This document shows, piece by piece, positions 9,275 to 18,554 of a DNA stretch of 64,000 bases. The position numbers and the translations under genes were made by a program. The DNA is from Metabacillus idriensis (GTDB taxonomy: Bacteria > Bacillota > Bacilli > Bacillales > Bacillaceae): positions 32,001-96,000 of the forward strand of contig NZ_WKKF01000011.1 of assembly GCF_009674765.1 (NCBI RefSeq), read 5' to 3'. Within the stretch, counting starts at the first letter, position 1; each line of letters begins with the position of its first letter. The notes beneath the pieces are model-generated. The model did not search any database. It was not told the origin of the DNA and saw only the letters and a program-made list of their open reading frames with translations.

Positions 9275-9409
9275 GACAATCAGCCTCCTTTTAAATGTAT
9301 CATTCGCTCAAAAAGAAGAAATTACCCATCTGGACAATTGCATTTCTCTTTGAATACAGATATGGTTTGATAGGAAGAATATTTTAAAGCGCTAAAGGAT
9401 GGGAATAGA

Positions 9410-10363
9410 TTGGATAAACTTAGCCGAAAACCGGCATTTATATATACATTTGCATGTACAGAAGAGGAGCTGTCCCTTTGTCACTTGGAAATGCGTTCTT
9501 TTTTTGGCTTTCAGCCCGATGGATTCAGTCTGAAAAGTGAAGTTGGCATAGATCCAAGCAGAAGTCCTTTCATGAAAGAGAGACTCGAAGTCATCTATGA
9601 GGGAGACGAGCTTTCTGAGATTGTAAAGCAGGTTGAGCAGATTGATATCGGAACGGATACGTTTAAGATTATTTTTCTGAAAATCAATGATCTTGAAGAT
9701 CACAAGCAAATCAGCTATCAGGAGCGCAGAAACATGGAGAGGCAGGTTGGCTGGCCATTCAAAGCAGAAGCAGATGTTAGGAATCCGGACCAGACGTTTG
9801 GCCTGACAACTCATGGCGGGCGCTGGTATTTCGGAAAGTACCGCAAAAGCGAACCGGTCTGGCTGCATCATTTAAAAAAACCGCGTGAATATTCCACTGC
9901 ACTTAGCACTAGGGTTGCAAGAGCAGTTGCCAATATTGCTGTGCCAAATCCTGCTGGCATAAAAGCGATCGATCCGTGCTGCGGAATAGGAACCGTTTTA
10001 GTAGAAGCTTTATCCATGGGCATTAATATTGTGGGACGCGATATTAATCCTCTTGTGACAGACGGCTCCAGAGAAAATATCGCTCATTTTGGCTATGAAT
10101 GTGACGTCAAAACAGCACCGATATCAGAAATCACAGGCAAGTATGATGTCGCCATTATTGATATGCCCTATAACCTATATACTCACGCTACACCTGATGA
10201 GCAGCTGTCTATCTTAATACATGCCCGCCGCATTGCGGATAAAACGGTGGTTGTGACAAGTGAAACGATGGATCACATGGTTGAAGAGGCAGGGTTTCGC
10301 ATTGCAGACCGCTGTACAGTGAGAAAACAGATGTTCAGCAGACAGATTCTGGTTTGTGAATAA
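9410..10363 (+). CDS. TRM11/UPF0020-family SAM-dependent RNA methyltransferase
   Basis: The 317-residue protein has a C-terminal Rossmann methyltransferase domain with SAM motif I DPCCGIGTVLVEA, an acidic loop GRDINP, and the catalytic motif IV DMPYN (a D/N-PPY variant with Met in the second position) used to methylate exocyclic amino groups in RNA. This places it with the TRM11/Trm-G10 group, which modifies guanosine in tRNA. The N-terminal part is shorter than a classical THUMP module. The TTG at 9410 follows AAAGGATGGG. The target RNA is not known from the sequence. Confidence 0.75.
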   Translation: MDKLSRKPAFIYTFACTEEELSLCHLEMRSFFGFQPDGFSLKSEVGIDPSRSPFMKERLEVIYEGDELSEIVKQVEQIDIGTDTFKIIFLKINDLEDHKQISYQERRNMERQVGWPFKAEADVRNPDQTFGLTTHGGRWYFGKYRKSEPVWLHHLKKPREYSTALSTRVARAVANIAVPNPAGIKAIDPCCGIGTVLVEALSMGINIVGRDINPLVTDGSRENIAHFGYECDVKTAPISEITGKYDVAIIDMPYNLYTHATPDEQLSILIHARRIADKTVVVTSETMDHMVEEAGFRIADRCTVRKQMFSRQILVCE

Positions 10364-10418
10364 AGATATACAAATTGAGGATACTAACTCTTTGAACCAT
10401 ACATAGGAGGTATCAGCA

Positions 10419-11258
10419 ATGAGTGACCAAATGGAGAGCTCCTTTGAGAACAAATGGATGCCGATGACATCTGTTGCAAGCGGACTGGAATTTGATGTCC
10501 TGCCGGGTGTCTACTGCTATACGAATCAAATCGTAAATGTTGTTTTCCTGAGAAGCGGAGACGACTGGTATTTAATTGATGCAGGAATGCCGCACTCGGC
10601 AGACACGATTAAATCAGCTTTTGAAGTGCATGCGGGGGTAGAAATGGCGCCTAAAGCAATCTTGCTGACACATGGGCACTTTGATCACGTCGGCGGCATC
10701 ATTGAACTCGTTGAACAGTGGCAGGTGCCTGTCTACGCTCATGCACTGGAACTGCCGTATCTGACCGGTCAAAAAGATTATCCGGAACCGGATGGAAGTG
10801 TTGAAGGCGGATTGATTGCCAAGATGTCACGGCTTTTTCCGAATGATGCCATCAATTTAACTGATCATGTTCAAGCATTAGGAGAAAATGGACAGATTCC
10901 AGGACTGCCAGAATGGAAATGGATCCATACGCCTGGACACACGCCTGGCCATGTTTCTTTTTATCGTGAAGAAGACCGTACATTGATCGCAGGAGATGCC
11001 TTCGTCACAGTCAGACAGGATTCACTCTATAAAGTGTTCACTCAGAAGCAGGAACTTTCAGGTCCCCCAAGGTATTACACAACCGACTGGCATGCTGCCT
11101 GGAACTCAGTGAAAACATTGGAAGCTTTGAAGCCATCCACTGCCATTACTGGTCACGGACTGCCAATGTCAGGCGAAGAGCTGAGACACGGCCTTGCCGA
11201 ATTAAGCAGGGATTTTGAAAAGCTTGCCATGCCTGATCATGGAAAATATCTTCAATAG
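10419..11258 (+). CDS. Metallo-beta-lactamase-fold hydrolase
   Basis: This 279-residue cytoplasmic protein has the MBL zinc signature THGHFDHVGG, the downstream ligands in HTPGHTPGH and GDAF, and the final His in GHGLP. The proteins of this group are dinuclear zinc hydrolases; the close Bacillus relatives have no assigned substrate. AGGAGG precedes the ATG. It is followed directly by a terminator and probably has its own promoter in the 55-base gap after the methyltransferase gene. Confidence 0.85.
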   Translation: MSDQMESSFENKWMPMTSVASGLEFDVLPGVYCYTNQIVNVVFLRSGDDWYLIDAGMPHSADTIKSAFEVHAGVEMAPKAILLTHGHFDHVGGIIELVEQWQVPVYAHALELPYLTGQKDYPEPDGSVEGGLIAKMSRLFPNDAINLTDHVQALGENGQIPGLPEWKWIHTPGHTPGHVSFYREEDRTLIAGDAFVTVRQDSLYKVFTQKQELSGPPRYYTTDWHAAWNSVKTLEALKPSTAITGHGLPMSGEELRHGLAELSRDFEKLAMPDHGKYLQ

Positions 11259-11262
11259 GCAA

Positions 11263-11300
11263 CAGCCGGCACACTATGCGCCGGCTGCTTTTTTATTTTT
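11263..11300 (+). terminator. Terminator of the MBL hydrolase gene
   Basis: CAGCCGGC (11263-11270) pairs with GCCGGCTG (11280-11287), followed by a T-rich run. Confidence 0.9.
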
Positions 11301-11371
11301 TAAAAGCAGGGTTATTTTACCTGAATATGGAATAGATACATAGTCTTACTTTGGATTAGGGAGAGAAGGAT

Positions 11372-11617
11372 ATGAAGAAAATAGTCATTGGCGGCTTGGG
11401 TGTCATATCAAGTGCTGTGCTGTTTGGATTAACACTTGTCGCAGCAGCAGTTTATTCACTCTATTTATCGGCTCCTGACATCGGAGGAGGATTTGACTCT
11501 CGTTTCGGTTTGTATAGTACAGCTCTAATAGAGATAGGCACAATCCCATTAATTATGAGCGCTTTGCTTTTTCTAGGGGCGGTATATTATGTAATTATTG
11601 GAATGCAGGAGCAGTGA
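11372..11617 (+). CDS. Small two-span membrane protein
   Basis: The 81-residue protein has two hydrophobic segments (about residues 5-30 and 52-75) joined by a loop with GGGFDSRFG, and ends in a short polar tail. GGGAGAGAAGG precedes the ATG and a terminator follows, so it appears to be a genuine single gene. No function can be assigned. Confidence 0.6.
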   Translation: MKKIVIGGLGVISSAVLFGLTLVAAAVYSLYLSAPDIGGGFDSRFGLYSTALIEIGTIPLIMSALLFLGAVYYVIIGMQEQ

Positions 11618-11628
11618 TTAATGAAAGG

Positions 11629-11661
11629 AAGGCGTTTCTTTTAAAAGAGGAAGCGCCTTTT
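11629..11661 (+). terminator. Terminator of the small membrane protein gene
   Basis: AAGGCG-TTTC (11629-11638) pairs with GAAGCGCCTT around an A/T-rich loop, followed by TTTT. Confidence 0.7.
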
Positions 11662-11880
11662 CAAATCCATATTTTTGTTGAATTCATATAACAGGAAACG
11701 TTTTTTTAAATGATAAAATTCGGGATTAGTTATATTTAATCATCTTTAATTTTAACTAATGTCTATTATACCGTTGATAAAGCGAATGATATGAAATTTT
11801 TATTATTTAATATTCGTATTTTTATTGATTATCTATCATTATTTTGTTATGTTATCAAAGTAATTAATTTATATATTATT

Positions 11881-11951
11881 ACTCGTATATCCTCAGTAAT
11901 ATGGTCTGAGTGTCTCTACCTGGTTCCCATTGAAAGAACTGGACTACGAGT
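11881..11951 (+). promoter_or_regulatory. Purine (guanine-type) riboswitch aptamer
   Basis: P1 is ACTCGTA (11881-11887) with TACGAGT (11945-11951). P2 is CTCAG with CTGAG around the conserved TAATATGG loop, followed by the conserved J2/3 segment TCTCTACC, and P3 is CTGGTTC with GAACTGG. The J3/1 base that pairs with the ligand is C (GGACTACGAG), which specifies guanine/hypoxanthine rather than adenine. The L3 loop (CCATTGAAA) is two bases longer than the usual one, so 2'-deoxyguanosine or altered loop-loop contact cannot be ruled out. A 77-residue ORF across this region is not a gene. Confidence 0.9.
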
Positions 11952-12027
11952 TAAAGTATTAGGCTGTTCAGCTTTTTTAGCTTTGGCAAGAAGTGTCTAT
12001 TTTGCTGGATTTTCCATACTTTAACTT

Positions 12028-12078
12028 AGAGGTCTAGAAGGTAGAAATCATTCTGCTTTTTCCAGACCTCTTTTTTTT
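12028..12078 (+). terminator. Riboswitch-controlled terminator
   Basis: AGAGGTCT (12028-12035) pairs with AGACCTCT (12064-12071), followed by eight T residues. It lies between the purine aptamer and the lipoprotein gene, so it is the expected expression platform. A 12-base segment starting in the 3' arm of P1 (11948-11959) can pair with 12016-12027 immediately upstream of the stem. Confidence 0.85.
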
Positions 12079-12208
12079 GTCAGAACCACGAGCATTCAGA
12101 TCATATTGAGACGGAAGCAGAAAAAGCGAGTTGGACTAAATAAGGAGGATTACATATTTAATTCTGCAGAAATACAATCAGATGAGCCACACTAAGGAGA
12201 GAGAATGA

Positions 12209-13087
12209 ATGAAAATCAAACAGCTGAAAAAATATGCTTTAGCGATTATCACCATATATGTATTAACAGTTTTAGCTGGCTGCAGTTCTGCGTCCCAGTC
12301 TGAAGCTGCTAAAAAAGATGATCAAAGACCTATTCTTGTTCAAGGGCCAATGCCAATCGAAGCTGAAAATTTCGCAAAAAAGTTAGAAGATGTTAAAGAA
12401 GAAAAATCAGGGACATTTATATTTTACATAGGAAAACTGGACAAATATCCAGTTATCGTTGCAAAAACAGGCAAGGGTATGGAAAATACAGCAGCTGCTA
12501 CGGCGGTGGCTATCGAAAGATACAATCCAATTGCAATAATTAATCAAGGGACTTCAGGCGGACATGATCCGAATTTAAACGTTTTTGATATTGTGCTTGG
12601 GAAAAGAACGGTAAACTTGGGCGCCTTAAAAACAGCAGATAAGGATGAAAATCAAGGAATTGATCCGACGATTTGGAAACCTATGGACTTAATGGCTTCT
12701 GAAGGAAGTGCAGGAGAAGATCCTAATGCTGAAAAGCCGCGTTTCTATGAGGGAGATAAAGATTTACTTACAGCTGCTAATGCTGTCAAAGATACATATA
12801 CAAAAGGTAAAATTGTTGAAGGTACGATAGGCTCTGCAGACGTATGGAATAATGAAGTTGACCGCATAAAATGGTTTCATACTAAGTATGGTTCGTCTGT
12901 AGAAGAAATGGAAGGCGCATCTGCCGCACAAATTGCCAAAGCTTATGATGTAGCCTTCCTTGGTATCCGTGTACTATCTAATAATAAAGTAAACGGCGGT
13001 AAATATAACCCTGATACTGCTGCAGCAAATCAAGAGTATGTTTATGAAGTTGTTAAAAAGTATATATCTGATATCAAGAGTAAGTAA
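12209..13087 (+). CDS. Lipoprotein of the MTA/SAH nucleosidase (NP-I) family
   Basis: The 292-residue protein has a lipoprotein signal with lipobox VLAGC (Cys25), so it acts outside the membrane. The rest is a PNP_UDP_1/MTA-SAH-nucleosidase-like domain: GPMPIEAE (Glu51), KTGKGMENTAAAT, INQGTSGG, and VEEMEGASAAQIA with Met234/Glu235 that contact ribose in the family. The catalytic Asp of MTA nucleosidase (in the ISD motif) is replaced by Asn258 (VLSNN). An Asn is used at this site by phosphorylases that act on 6-oxopurines, so a guanosine/inosine substrate is conceivable. The guanine-type riboswitch upstream supports a purine salvage role. AAGGAGAGA precedes the ATG. Substrate is inference. 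Confidence 0.8.
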   Translation: MKIKQLKKYALAIITIYVLTVLAGCSSASQSEAAKKDDQRPILVQGPMPIEAENFAKKLEDVKEEKSGTFIFYIGKLDKYPVIVAKTGKGMENTAAATAVAIERYNPIAIINQGTSGGHDPNLNVFDIVLGKRTVNLGALKTADKDENQGIDPTIWKPMDLMASEGSAGEDPNAEKPRFYEGDKDLLTAANAVKDTYTKGKIVEGTIGSADVWNNEVDRIKWFHTKYGSSVEEMEGASAAQIAKAYDVAFLGIRVLSNNKVNGGKYNPDTAAANQEYVYEVVKKYISDIKSK

Positions 13088-13118
13088 ATTAGTTCAGACT
13101 TAAGTGAATATAGATCAA

Positions 13119-13145
13119 GAAAAGGACCATTCACTGGTCCTTTTC
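13119..13145. terminator. Bidirectional terminator
   Basis: GAAAAGGACCA (13119-13129) pairs with TGGTCCTTTTC (13135-13145) across a five-base loop. It lies between converging genes, the nucleosidase-like lipoprotein and the minus-strand coiled-coil gene. Confidence 0.8.
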
Positions 13146-13156
13146 TTTGTAAATCG

Positions 13157-13474
13157 TTAATTCTCTTCAGACTCGCTGACCTTCTCAATCTTCTCTACAA
13201 ACATCTGATAAACCCTGCGCTTTTCCTCCAGCTCTTTTATATAAAGCTTCAGCTCATTGAATTTTTCTTCGAATGGCTTTTGATAGGTTGTTTTGATATT
13301 GTTTATGATTTCATCATTTATAGTAGATTGAATCACTTGCTTTGTAATTCCGAATTTATAGGAATATAGCTGAAGCTCGCTTTTGACCTTGTCATATTCT
13401 GCGTCGATTTCATTCTTTTGTTTCAGCATGTCCTCTTTCCATTCATGCAGAGAATCTTTCACATATGATTCCAT
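13157..13474 (-). CDS. Small cytoplasmic coiled-coil protein
   Basis: The 105-residue product is highly charged and helical, with two likely coiled-coil segments (about residues 8-38 and 68-100) and no membrane segment. GAGGAGGGG precedes the ATG at 13474. It converges on the preceding gene at a shared terminator. No family was recognised. Confidence 0.6.
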   Translation of the reverse strand: MESYVKDSLHEWKEDMLKQKNEIDAEYDKVKSELQLYSYKFGITKQVIQSTINDEIINNIKTTYQKPFEEKFNELKLYIKELEEKRRVYQMFVEKIEKVSESEEN

Positions 13475-13712
13475 ATTTCCCCTCCTCAGCAGCTTGATTG
13501 CCTATGTATCTCAATACACTATTTATCACCTATGACTATTTTGTGGGGGTAATTCGGGGATTATCGTCCTTCTTCCCTGCTTTTGCACCAGGCTTATAGG
13601 CTGAATAGAACAGGTTAGTCATATTCCTATTGATCTATTATTCCAGTAAAATTTTTCCGATTATAGGAGAAAAGGTCAATTCTATCTAATCCAGATTATG
13701 CTATCTTTAAAT

Positions 13713-13739
13713 ATGTAGAAAAAACAGAAAATTCTACAT
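13713..13739. repeat. Inverted repeat in the inhA leader
   Basis: ATGTAGAA (13713-13720) and TTCTACAT (13732-13739) form a perfect 8-bp inverted repeat separated by 11 bases, ending 12 bases before the ribosome binding site of the protease gene. It could be an operator or a 5' UTR hairpin. Confidence 0.45.
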
Positions 13740-13764
13740 GTTCTTACAAATAGGAGGGGTAGTA

Positions 13765-16152
13765 TTGGCAAAGTGGAGCAAGAAATTCGGAACATCACTT
13801 CTAGCAACGAGTCTGGTCGCAAGCTTATTCGCGCCAGCTGCATTTGCGAAAGAACCTGTACCAACAGACATTCAAACAGCGTTGTCAGCACCAATAGATC
13901 TAAACATTATCAATGAGGACCGCCTGGCAAATGCCTTGAAAAAACAAGGACTCATTCCACAAAAAGCAAGTGACAAGGAAGTCGCTTTCGCCGTGCAAAA
14001 ATATATCGAGAAAAAGCAAGGCGAAAAACCGACAGTTGATCTCCATGAAGATAATCACGATGCAAAACTGGAAATCGACAAGAAATCAAAGGATTTCTTA
14101 ACAAAGCAGAAAGAAAAGCTGACAAAGCAATTAAATAAAGGCCATGAAAAGCTTGCGAAAAGCAAAAAAGACGGCTTTGTGAATGTAAAACCAGCGCAGA
14201 AGGCTAAATACAATGGTGCTGTAAGAGAAGACAAGGTGCTTATTTTACTTGTTGAATTCGAAGACTTCAAACATAACAATATCGTTAAAGAAGAAGGCTA
14301 CATGTATTCAAAAGATTTCAGCAAAGAGCATTATGAAAAAATGCTGTTCGGGGACAAGCCGTTTCAGCTGTTAGACGGGAAAAAAGTACCGACATTCAAG
14401 CAATATTATGAAGAGCAATCAGGCGGAAGCTATACAGTAGACGGCACTGTTTCGGAGTGGCTGACTGTTCCGGGCAAAGCAGCTGATTATGGAGACGACA
14501 ATCCAGCAGGAGGCCATGACAACCTGGCGCCGCTTGGACCTCGTGATCTTGTAAAAGAAACGCTTAAAGCTGCAGCTGCATCTGGAATGGACTTAGCTGA
14601 ATATGACGAGTTCGATTTATATGATTTAGATGGAGACGGCAATCAAAACGAGCCTGACGGACTTGTTGACCATCTTATGATTGTACATGCAGGAACTGGA
14701 CAAGAAGCTGGCGGCGGCAAATTGGGCAATAATGCAATCTGGTCTCACCGCTGGACATTGGACGGGGTATATAAAGTTGAAGGTACAAAAGCAGAAGTAC
14801 CTTACTGGGGCGGAGCAATGGCTGCTTATGACTATACAATCCAGCCTGAAGATGGTGCAGTCGGCGTATTCGCACATGAATTCGGACATGATTTAGGTCT
14901 TCCTGATGAATATGACACGCAGTACAGCGGAAACGGCGAGCCTGTTGCTTCATGGTCAATCATGAGCGGAGGCAGCTGGAATGGCCAAACAGCGGGAACA
15001 GAACCGACAAGCTTCTCCCCGCAAAACAAAGAATTTTTCCAAACAATTATGGGCGGAAACTGGGCCAACATCCAGGAAATTGATTATAAAGATGTGTCAG
15101 CTGAAGGAACAGCGACATTCCTCGATCAAAGTGTCACTAAATCAAACAATCCGGGAATCGTGAAAGTAAACCTTCCTGAAAAACAAGTGAAAAGTACAAT
15201 TCAGCCTGAATTTGGCGAAAAATACTATCACAGTACAAAAGGCGATGACCTTCACACTGTGATGGAAACACCTGAATTTGATTTAACAGGAAAAACAAGT
15301 GCAGCATTCACTTACAAAGCAAACTATGACATTGAGTACGGCTGTGCATGTGACTACTTGACTGTAAGTGCAGAAACAGCGGAAGGCACTAAAGTTCTTG
15401 AAGTCTTAGGCGGCGATGTTTCTGACGGCGACGCAACTAAAGGAAAAACTAATGGAGCATGGATCGACAAATCCTATGACCTCAGCGAATTTGCCGGCAA
15501 AAAAGTAAAACTGGTATTTGAATACTCAACAGACGGCGGCCTTGCACCTGAAGGTTTTGCTTTAGACAATGCAGTTCTTACTGCTGATGGCGAACAAGTA
15601 TTCAGCGACGATGCAGAAGGCACACCTAAATTTACATTAGACGGCTTCAAAGCATTTAACGGAACATTTTTTGCTAAACACCATTACTACCTGGAGTGGA
15701 GAAACTATGCTGGATCTGACAAAGCTTTAGCTTTCTCCCGCGGACCTAAATACAATACAGGCATGCTCGTCTGGTATGCAGATGACAGCTACTCAGACAA
15801 CTGGGTTGGCGTGCATCCTGGTGAAGGGTTCCTTGGAGTCGTTGACTCTCATCCTCAGCCATTATACGGATTGCTTGACGGCAAACAGACTACAATACAA
15901 TCAACACGCTATCAAATCGCGGATGCAGCATTCTCATATGACAAATCTGCCTCATGGTACGTAGACAGCCCGACACGCGGCGAATACAGCTACAACGGCT
16001 TAAAAGGAGTCACATTCTTCGATGACTCAAGATCATACATGAACGAAGTTATTCCAGACGCTGGACGCAATGTTCCTAACTACGGTCTGAAATTCCAGGT
16101 TGTAGGCGAAGCGAAGGATAACTCTGCAGGAGCCGTTTGGATCCGCAAATAA
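13765..16152 (+). CDS. inhA: Immune inhibitor A, secreted M6 metalloprotease
   Basis: The 795-residue preproprotein matches the length of Bacillus InhA. It has a signal peptide ending near AFA (about residue 29), a Lys-rich propeptide (about 30-145), the M6 catalytic domain with the zinc signature [14 protein letters not shown] (His371, Glu372, His375), and a C-terminal half with a carbohydrate/VEG-like region. InhA enzymes degrade antibacterial peptides and host proteins. The TTG at 13765 follows AGGAGGGG by five bases; the in-frame ATG at 13738 lies upstream of that site and is rejected. The gene is monocistronic with a strong terminator. Confidence 0.95.
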   Translation: MAKWSKKFGTSLLATSLVASLFAPAAFAKEPVPTDIQTALSAPIDLNIINEDRLANALKKQGLIPQKASDKEVAFAVQKYIEKKQGEKPTVDLHEDNHDAKLEIDKKSKDFLTKQKEKLTKQLNKGHEKLAKSKKDGFVNVKPAQKAKYNGAVREDKVLILLVEFEDFKHNNIVKEEGYMYSKDFSKEHYEKMLFGDKPFQLLDGKKVPTFKQYYEEQSGGSYTVDGTVSEWLTVPGKAADYGDDNPAGGHDNLAPLGPRDLVKETLKAAAASGMDLAEYDEFDLYDLDGDGNQNEPDGLVDHLMIVHAGTGQEAGGGKLGNNAIWSHRWTLDGVYKVEGTKAEVPYWGGAMAAYDYTIQPEDGAVGVFAHEFGHDLGLPDEYDTQYSGNGEPVASWSIMSGGSWNGQTAGTEPTSFSPQNKEFFQTIMGGNWANIQEIDYKDVSAEGTATFLDQSVTKSNNPGIVKVNLPEKQVKSTIQPEFGEKYYHSTKGDDLHTVMETPEFDLTGKTSAAFTYKANYDIEYGCACDYLTVSAETAEGTKVLEVLGGDVSDGDATKGKTNGAWIDKSYDLSEFAGKKVKLVFEYSTDGGLAPEGFALDNAVLTADGEQVFSDDAEGTPKFTLDGFKAFNGTFFAKHHYYLEWRNYAGSDKALAFSRGPKYNTGMLVWYADDSYSDNWVGVHPGEGFLGVVDSHPQPLYGLLDGKQTTIQSTRYQIADAAFSYDKSASWYVDSPTRGEYSYNGLKGVTFFDDSRSYMNEVIPDAGRNVPNYGLKFQVVGEAKDNSAGAVWIRK

Positions 16153-16164
16153 GAATAATGAGTG

Positions 16165-16195
16165 AAAGGCAGCGTTTTTCGAACGCTGCCTTTTT
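16165..16195 (+). terminator. Terminator of inhA
   Basis: AAGGCAGCGTT (16166-16176) pairs with AACGCTGCCTT (16182-16192), continuing into TTTTT. Confidence 0.9.
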
Positions 16196-16447
16196 CATAT
16201 ATGCATAGATTTCTTTTTAATAGGAAAAAAGAAGGGAATGAATTGTCATATTAAGGTGTAATTTGTATTGAATATTCAGAAATTTAAACCTATACCTGCA
16301 CGGCTGCTGGCGCAAACATGATTTTAATTGGAGCAGCGGGAGTGCTGATCCACCGCAGTAAAGCGGGTGCAAATTAACTTATCATTTATAGTATGTAGAC
16401 TCTATTCATAAATTTTGTTGTTTTAAGACTACATGTTAAAAATCTTG

Positions 16448-16584
16448 AGTGGATTGCAGCGGAAGGAACTTGATTCCTGCGGGAATTAGAGGGAAGTTGG
16501 AGACCCCGCAGGCATGCCGAGGAGGCTCCAACCCTCCCCGCGGAAAGCAAGTTCCTGGAGCGGAAAGGAACGGACAACATTTAT
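16448..16584 (+). repeat. Dispersed structured repeat, copy 1
   Basis: About 137 bases shared with 27301-27441 in the same orientation; similarity extends about 30 bases further upstream in both. It contains three inverted arms: GGAACTTG (16465-16472) with CAAGTTCC (16548-16555), CCTGCGGG (16476-16483) with CCCGCAGG (16505-16512), and GTTGGAG (16496-16502) with CTCCAAC (16526-16532). The last two cross, so they form a pseudoknot or alternative hairpins. It lies in the 590-base gap between inhA and the sensor kinase; the rest of that gap shows nothing clear. Confidence 0.8.
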
Positions 16585-16745
16585 TGCGTAAACAGACTTT
16601 CTGGACAGCCTCATTTCTTATTTTTTTATTCTGACGTTTACCAAATTTATTATTAATAAAAAGACAAACCAGTAAACTCAAGTTTGTATTATACTGTAAG
16701 AAAATAGAACTAACAGAAACTTTTGAAAAGTTACCGGGAGGCTTC

Positions 16746-18554
16746 ATGTTTTATTCTCTTAGAAATCGGCTGTTCATCATTTTTACGATTCTCCTGACCG
16801 TTCCATTCCTTGTTTTATCACTTCTCATACCGGCTTGGTTTACATCCGTAATTGAAGAGCAGACGAAGGATTCAACAGTCGAAATGATGGAGCAATACTC
16901 CATCTATATTAACTCGGTCACCTCGCAGGCAGAGGATTTAGGGAAGCAGGTCCTGGTCAATCAGGCAACTCAGGAATGGCTGCATGCAGAAAGTGATCCG
17001 GCTGTCCAATCTGCTGAACGGCTGCTGATTAAAAATCATCTGAAGATGCAGCTTTCTTCCATGATGATCAATAATTCAAATGGCATGGACATTTCTGTTT
17101 TTCTAAACGATGGTACAGGAACCTGGGGAGATAATCCGCTCCTTGCTGAAACGGATTGGTTCAAGAAATTTTCAAGGGGAGAAAAACGCTGGGTAAGCCA
17201 TCACCGAGACCCGTATCAGCTGCATCAGCTGATGAGGGAAACAGAGGTTAACAGTTATTTAATCCCTCTCTTTGATATGCAGATGCTTGATTTATCCGGA
17301 ATCATCAAAGTCAGTTTTCCTTCATCGCTGCTTGAAACGGCATTGGGCAAAATTAAACTCGGTGAAAACGGACGGGTATATTTGCTGGATGAATACGGAG
17401 AGAACGTTTTATTTGGCAGGATTGAGACCCCGGCTCCCGTTTTAAATAACAGTCTCGGAAAAATTCAGCGAATGAAGCAGTTTAATGGATTAATAGAAAC
17501 AGCGTACAACGATGAAGACTATCTTGTTTTTTTTCAAAAGCTGAAGATAGGCAATTGGACGCTGGTGAGCGAAATTACGAAGTCTGAGCTGTTTGCGAAA
17601 ATTGACAGGCTGCAGCAAAAATTATTGATTTTCAGCGGAGTGATCTTTCTGCTGACGATCCTTGCCTCTTATGTCCTTTCTTCAAATATTGTCCGGCCGC
17701 TTGGAAAGCTCACAAATGCGATGAAATTTGTTGAAAAAGGAGACCTTGAAGGAGCAAGGACATTTATGCCGACGATTAAATCCTATAATCATGAGGTCGG
17801 GTATGCGATCAAGGTTTTTGATCATACGATCAGAAAGCTGAATGAATTGATTAAAACAGAATATAAGGCGAATCTCCGAAGAAAAGATGCTGAATATAAA
17901 GCACTGCTTCTGCAGATCAATCCTCACTTTTTGAACAATACTCTTGAGGTGATCGGCAGTCTTGCGCTGCAGAATAAACAGAAGGAAGTTTTGGATGTAA
18001 GCATCTATCTTGGAAGAATGATGAGATACTCATTAAACACCAAAACAGACATTGTCAGGTTACGGGAAGAGCTTGCCTATATCCGGGATTTTATTGAAAT
18101 AGTGAAGCTGAGGTACGATGGTGCTATTACGTTTAGAATTGAGGAGGAACCAGCATCTGCTTCCTTTCCTATCTGCAAATTTATTATCCAGCCGCTTGTT
18201 GAAAATGCGGTGAAATATAGTTTGGCGGAAAAAACATCTGCAGAGATTCTGATTCGGACAGAATGGAGAGAAAACAAGTTAACCATATTGATACAAGACG
18301 ATGGCATAGGCATGTCCCAGAAGTTGATTTCACAGCTTTTGGCCGAAGAAAAAGAATATGAAACGATGGGTGTATTGGACAGCAGCGGAAGCAGTATTGG
18401 CCTAAGAAATGTGATTGGCAGGCTGAAGCTCTTTTACGGCAGCCGTTTTTCAATCGAAATCTATTCAGAAGAGGGAGCCGGGACAAGCATTGCATTATGT
18501 ATAAAGGGAAATGAGGGGGATATACATGATGAAGGTCATTATAGCGGACGATGA
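16746..18554 (+). CDS. YesM-type sensor histidine kinase
   Basis: This 602-residue kinase has TM1 (about residues 8-30), an extracellular dCache-like sensor (about 35-288), TM2 (about 293-313), a HAMP domain (about 314-367), a His_kinase domain with phosphoacceptor His394 in LQINPHFLNN, and an HATPase_c domain with QPLVENAVKY, DDGIGMS and GSSIGLRN. This is the layout of LytS/YesM-type kinases that sense sugars together with binding proteins. Its 3' end overlaps the response regulator start by 29 bases. Together with the binding protein gene it forms a three-gene regulatory operon upstream of the fructan genes. Confidence 0.9.
   Translation: MFYSLRNRLFIIFTILLTVPFLVLSLLIPAWFTSVIEEQTKDSTVEMMEQYSIYINSVTSQAEDLGKQVLVNQATQEWLHAESDPAVQSAERLLIKNHLKMQLSSMMINNSNGMDISVFLNDGTGTWGDNPLLAETDWFKKFSRGEKRWVSHHRDPYQLHQLMRETEVNSYLIPLFDMQMLDLSGIIKVSFPSSLLETALGKIKLGENGRVYLLDEYGENVLFGRIETPAPVLNNSLGKIQRMKQFNGLIETAYNDEDYLVFFQKLKIGNWTLVSEITKSELFAKIDRLQQKLLIFSGVIFLLTILASYVLSSNIVRPLGKLTNAMKFVEKGDLEGARTFMPTIKSYNHEVGYAIKVFDHTIRKLNELIKTEYKANLRRKDAEYKALLLQINPHFLNNTLEVIGSLALQNKQKEVLDVSIYLGRMMRYSLNTKTDIVRLREELAYIRDFIEIVKLRYDGAITFRIEEEPASASFPICKFIIQPLVENAVKYSLAEKTSAEILIRTEWRENKLTILIQDDGIGMSQKLISQLLAEEKEYETMGVLDSSGSSIGLRNVIGRLKLFYGSRFSIEIYSEEGAGTSIALCIKGNEGDIHDEGHYSGR

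Noticed and set aside
9390-9402. cre-like TTTTAAAGCGCTAAA before the methyltransferase gene
   Set aside because: It lacks the full consensus and the gene is a housekeeping RNA enzyme with no link to carbon control.
9392-9871. 159-residue minus-strand ORF
   Set aside because: It is antisense to the TRM11-like methyltransferase gene, which has clear motifs.
11791-12024. 77-residue plus-strand ORF
   Set aside because: It runs through the purine riboswitch aptamer, has no ribosome binding site, and its composition looks non-coding.
16386-16747. ORFs on both strands in the gap after inhA
   Set aside because: They are created by the structured repeat at 16448-16584 and its flanks.
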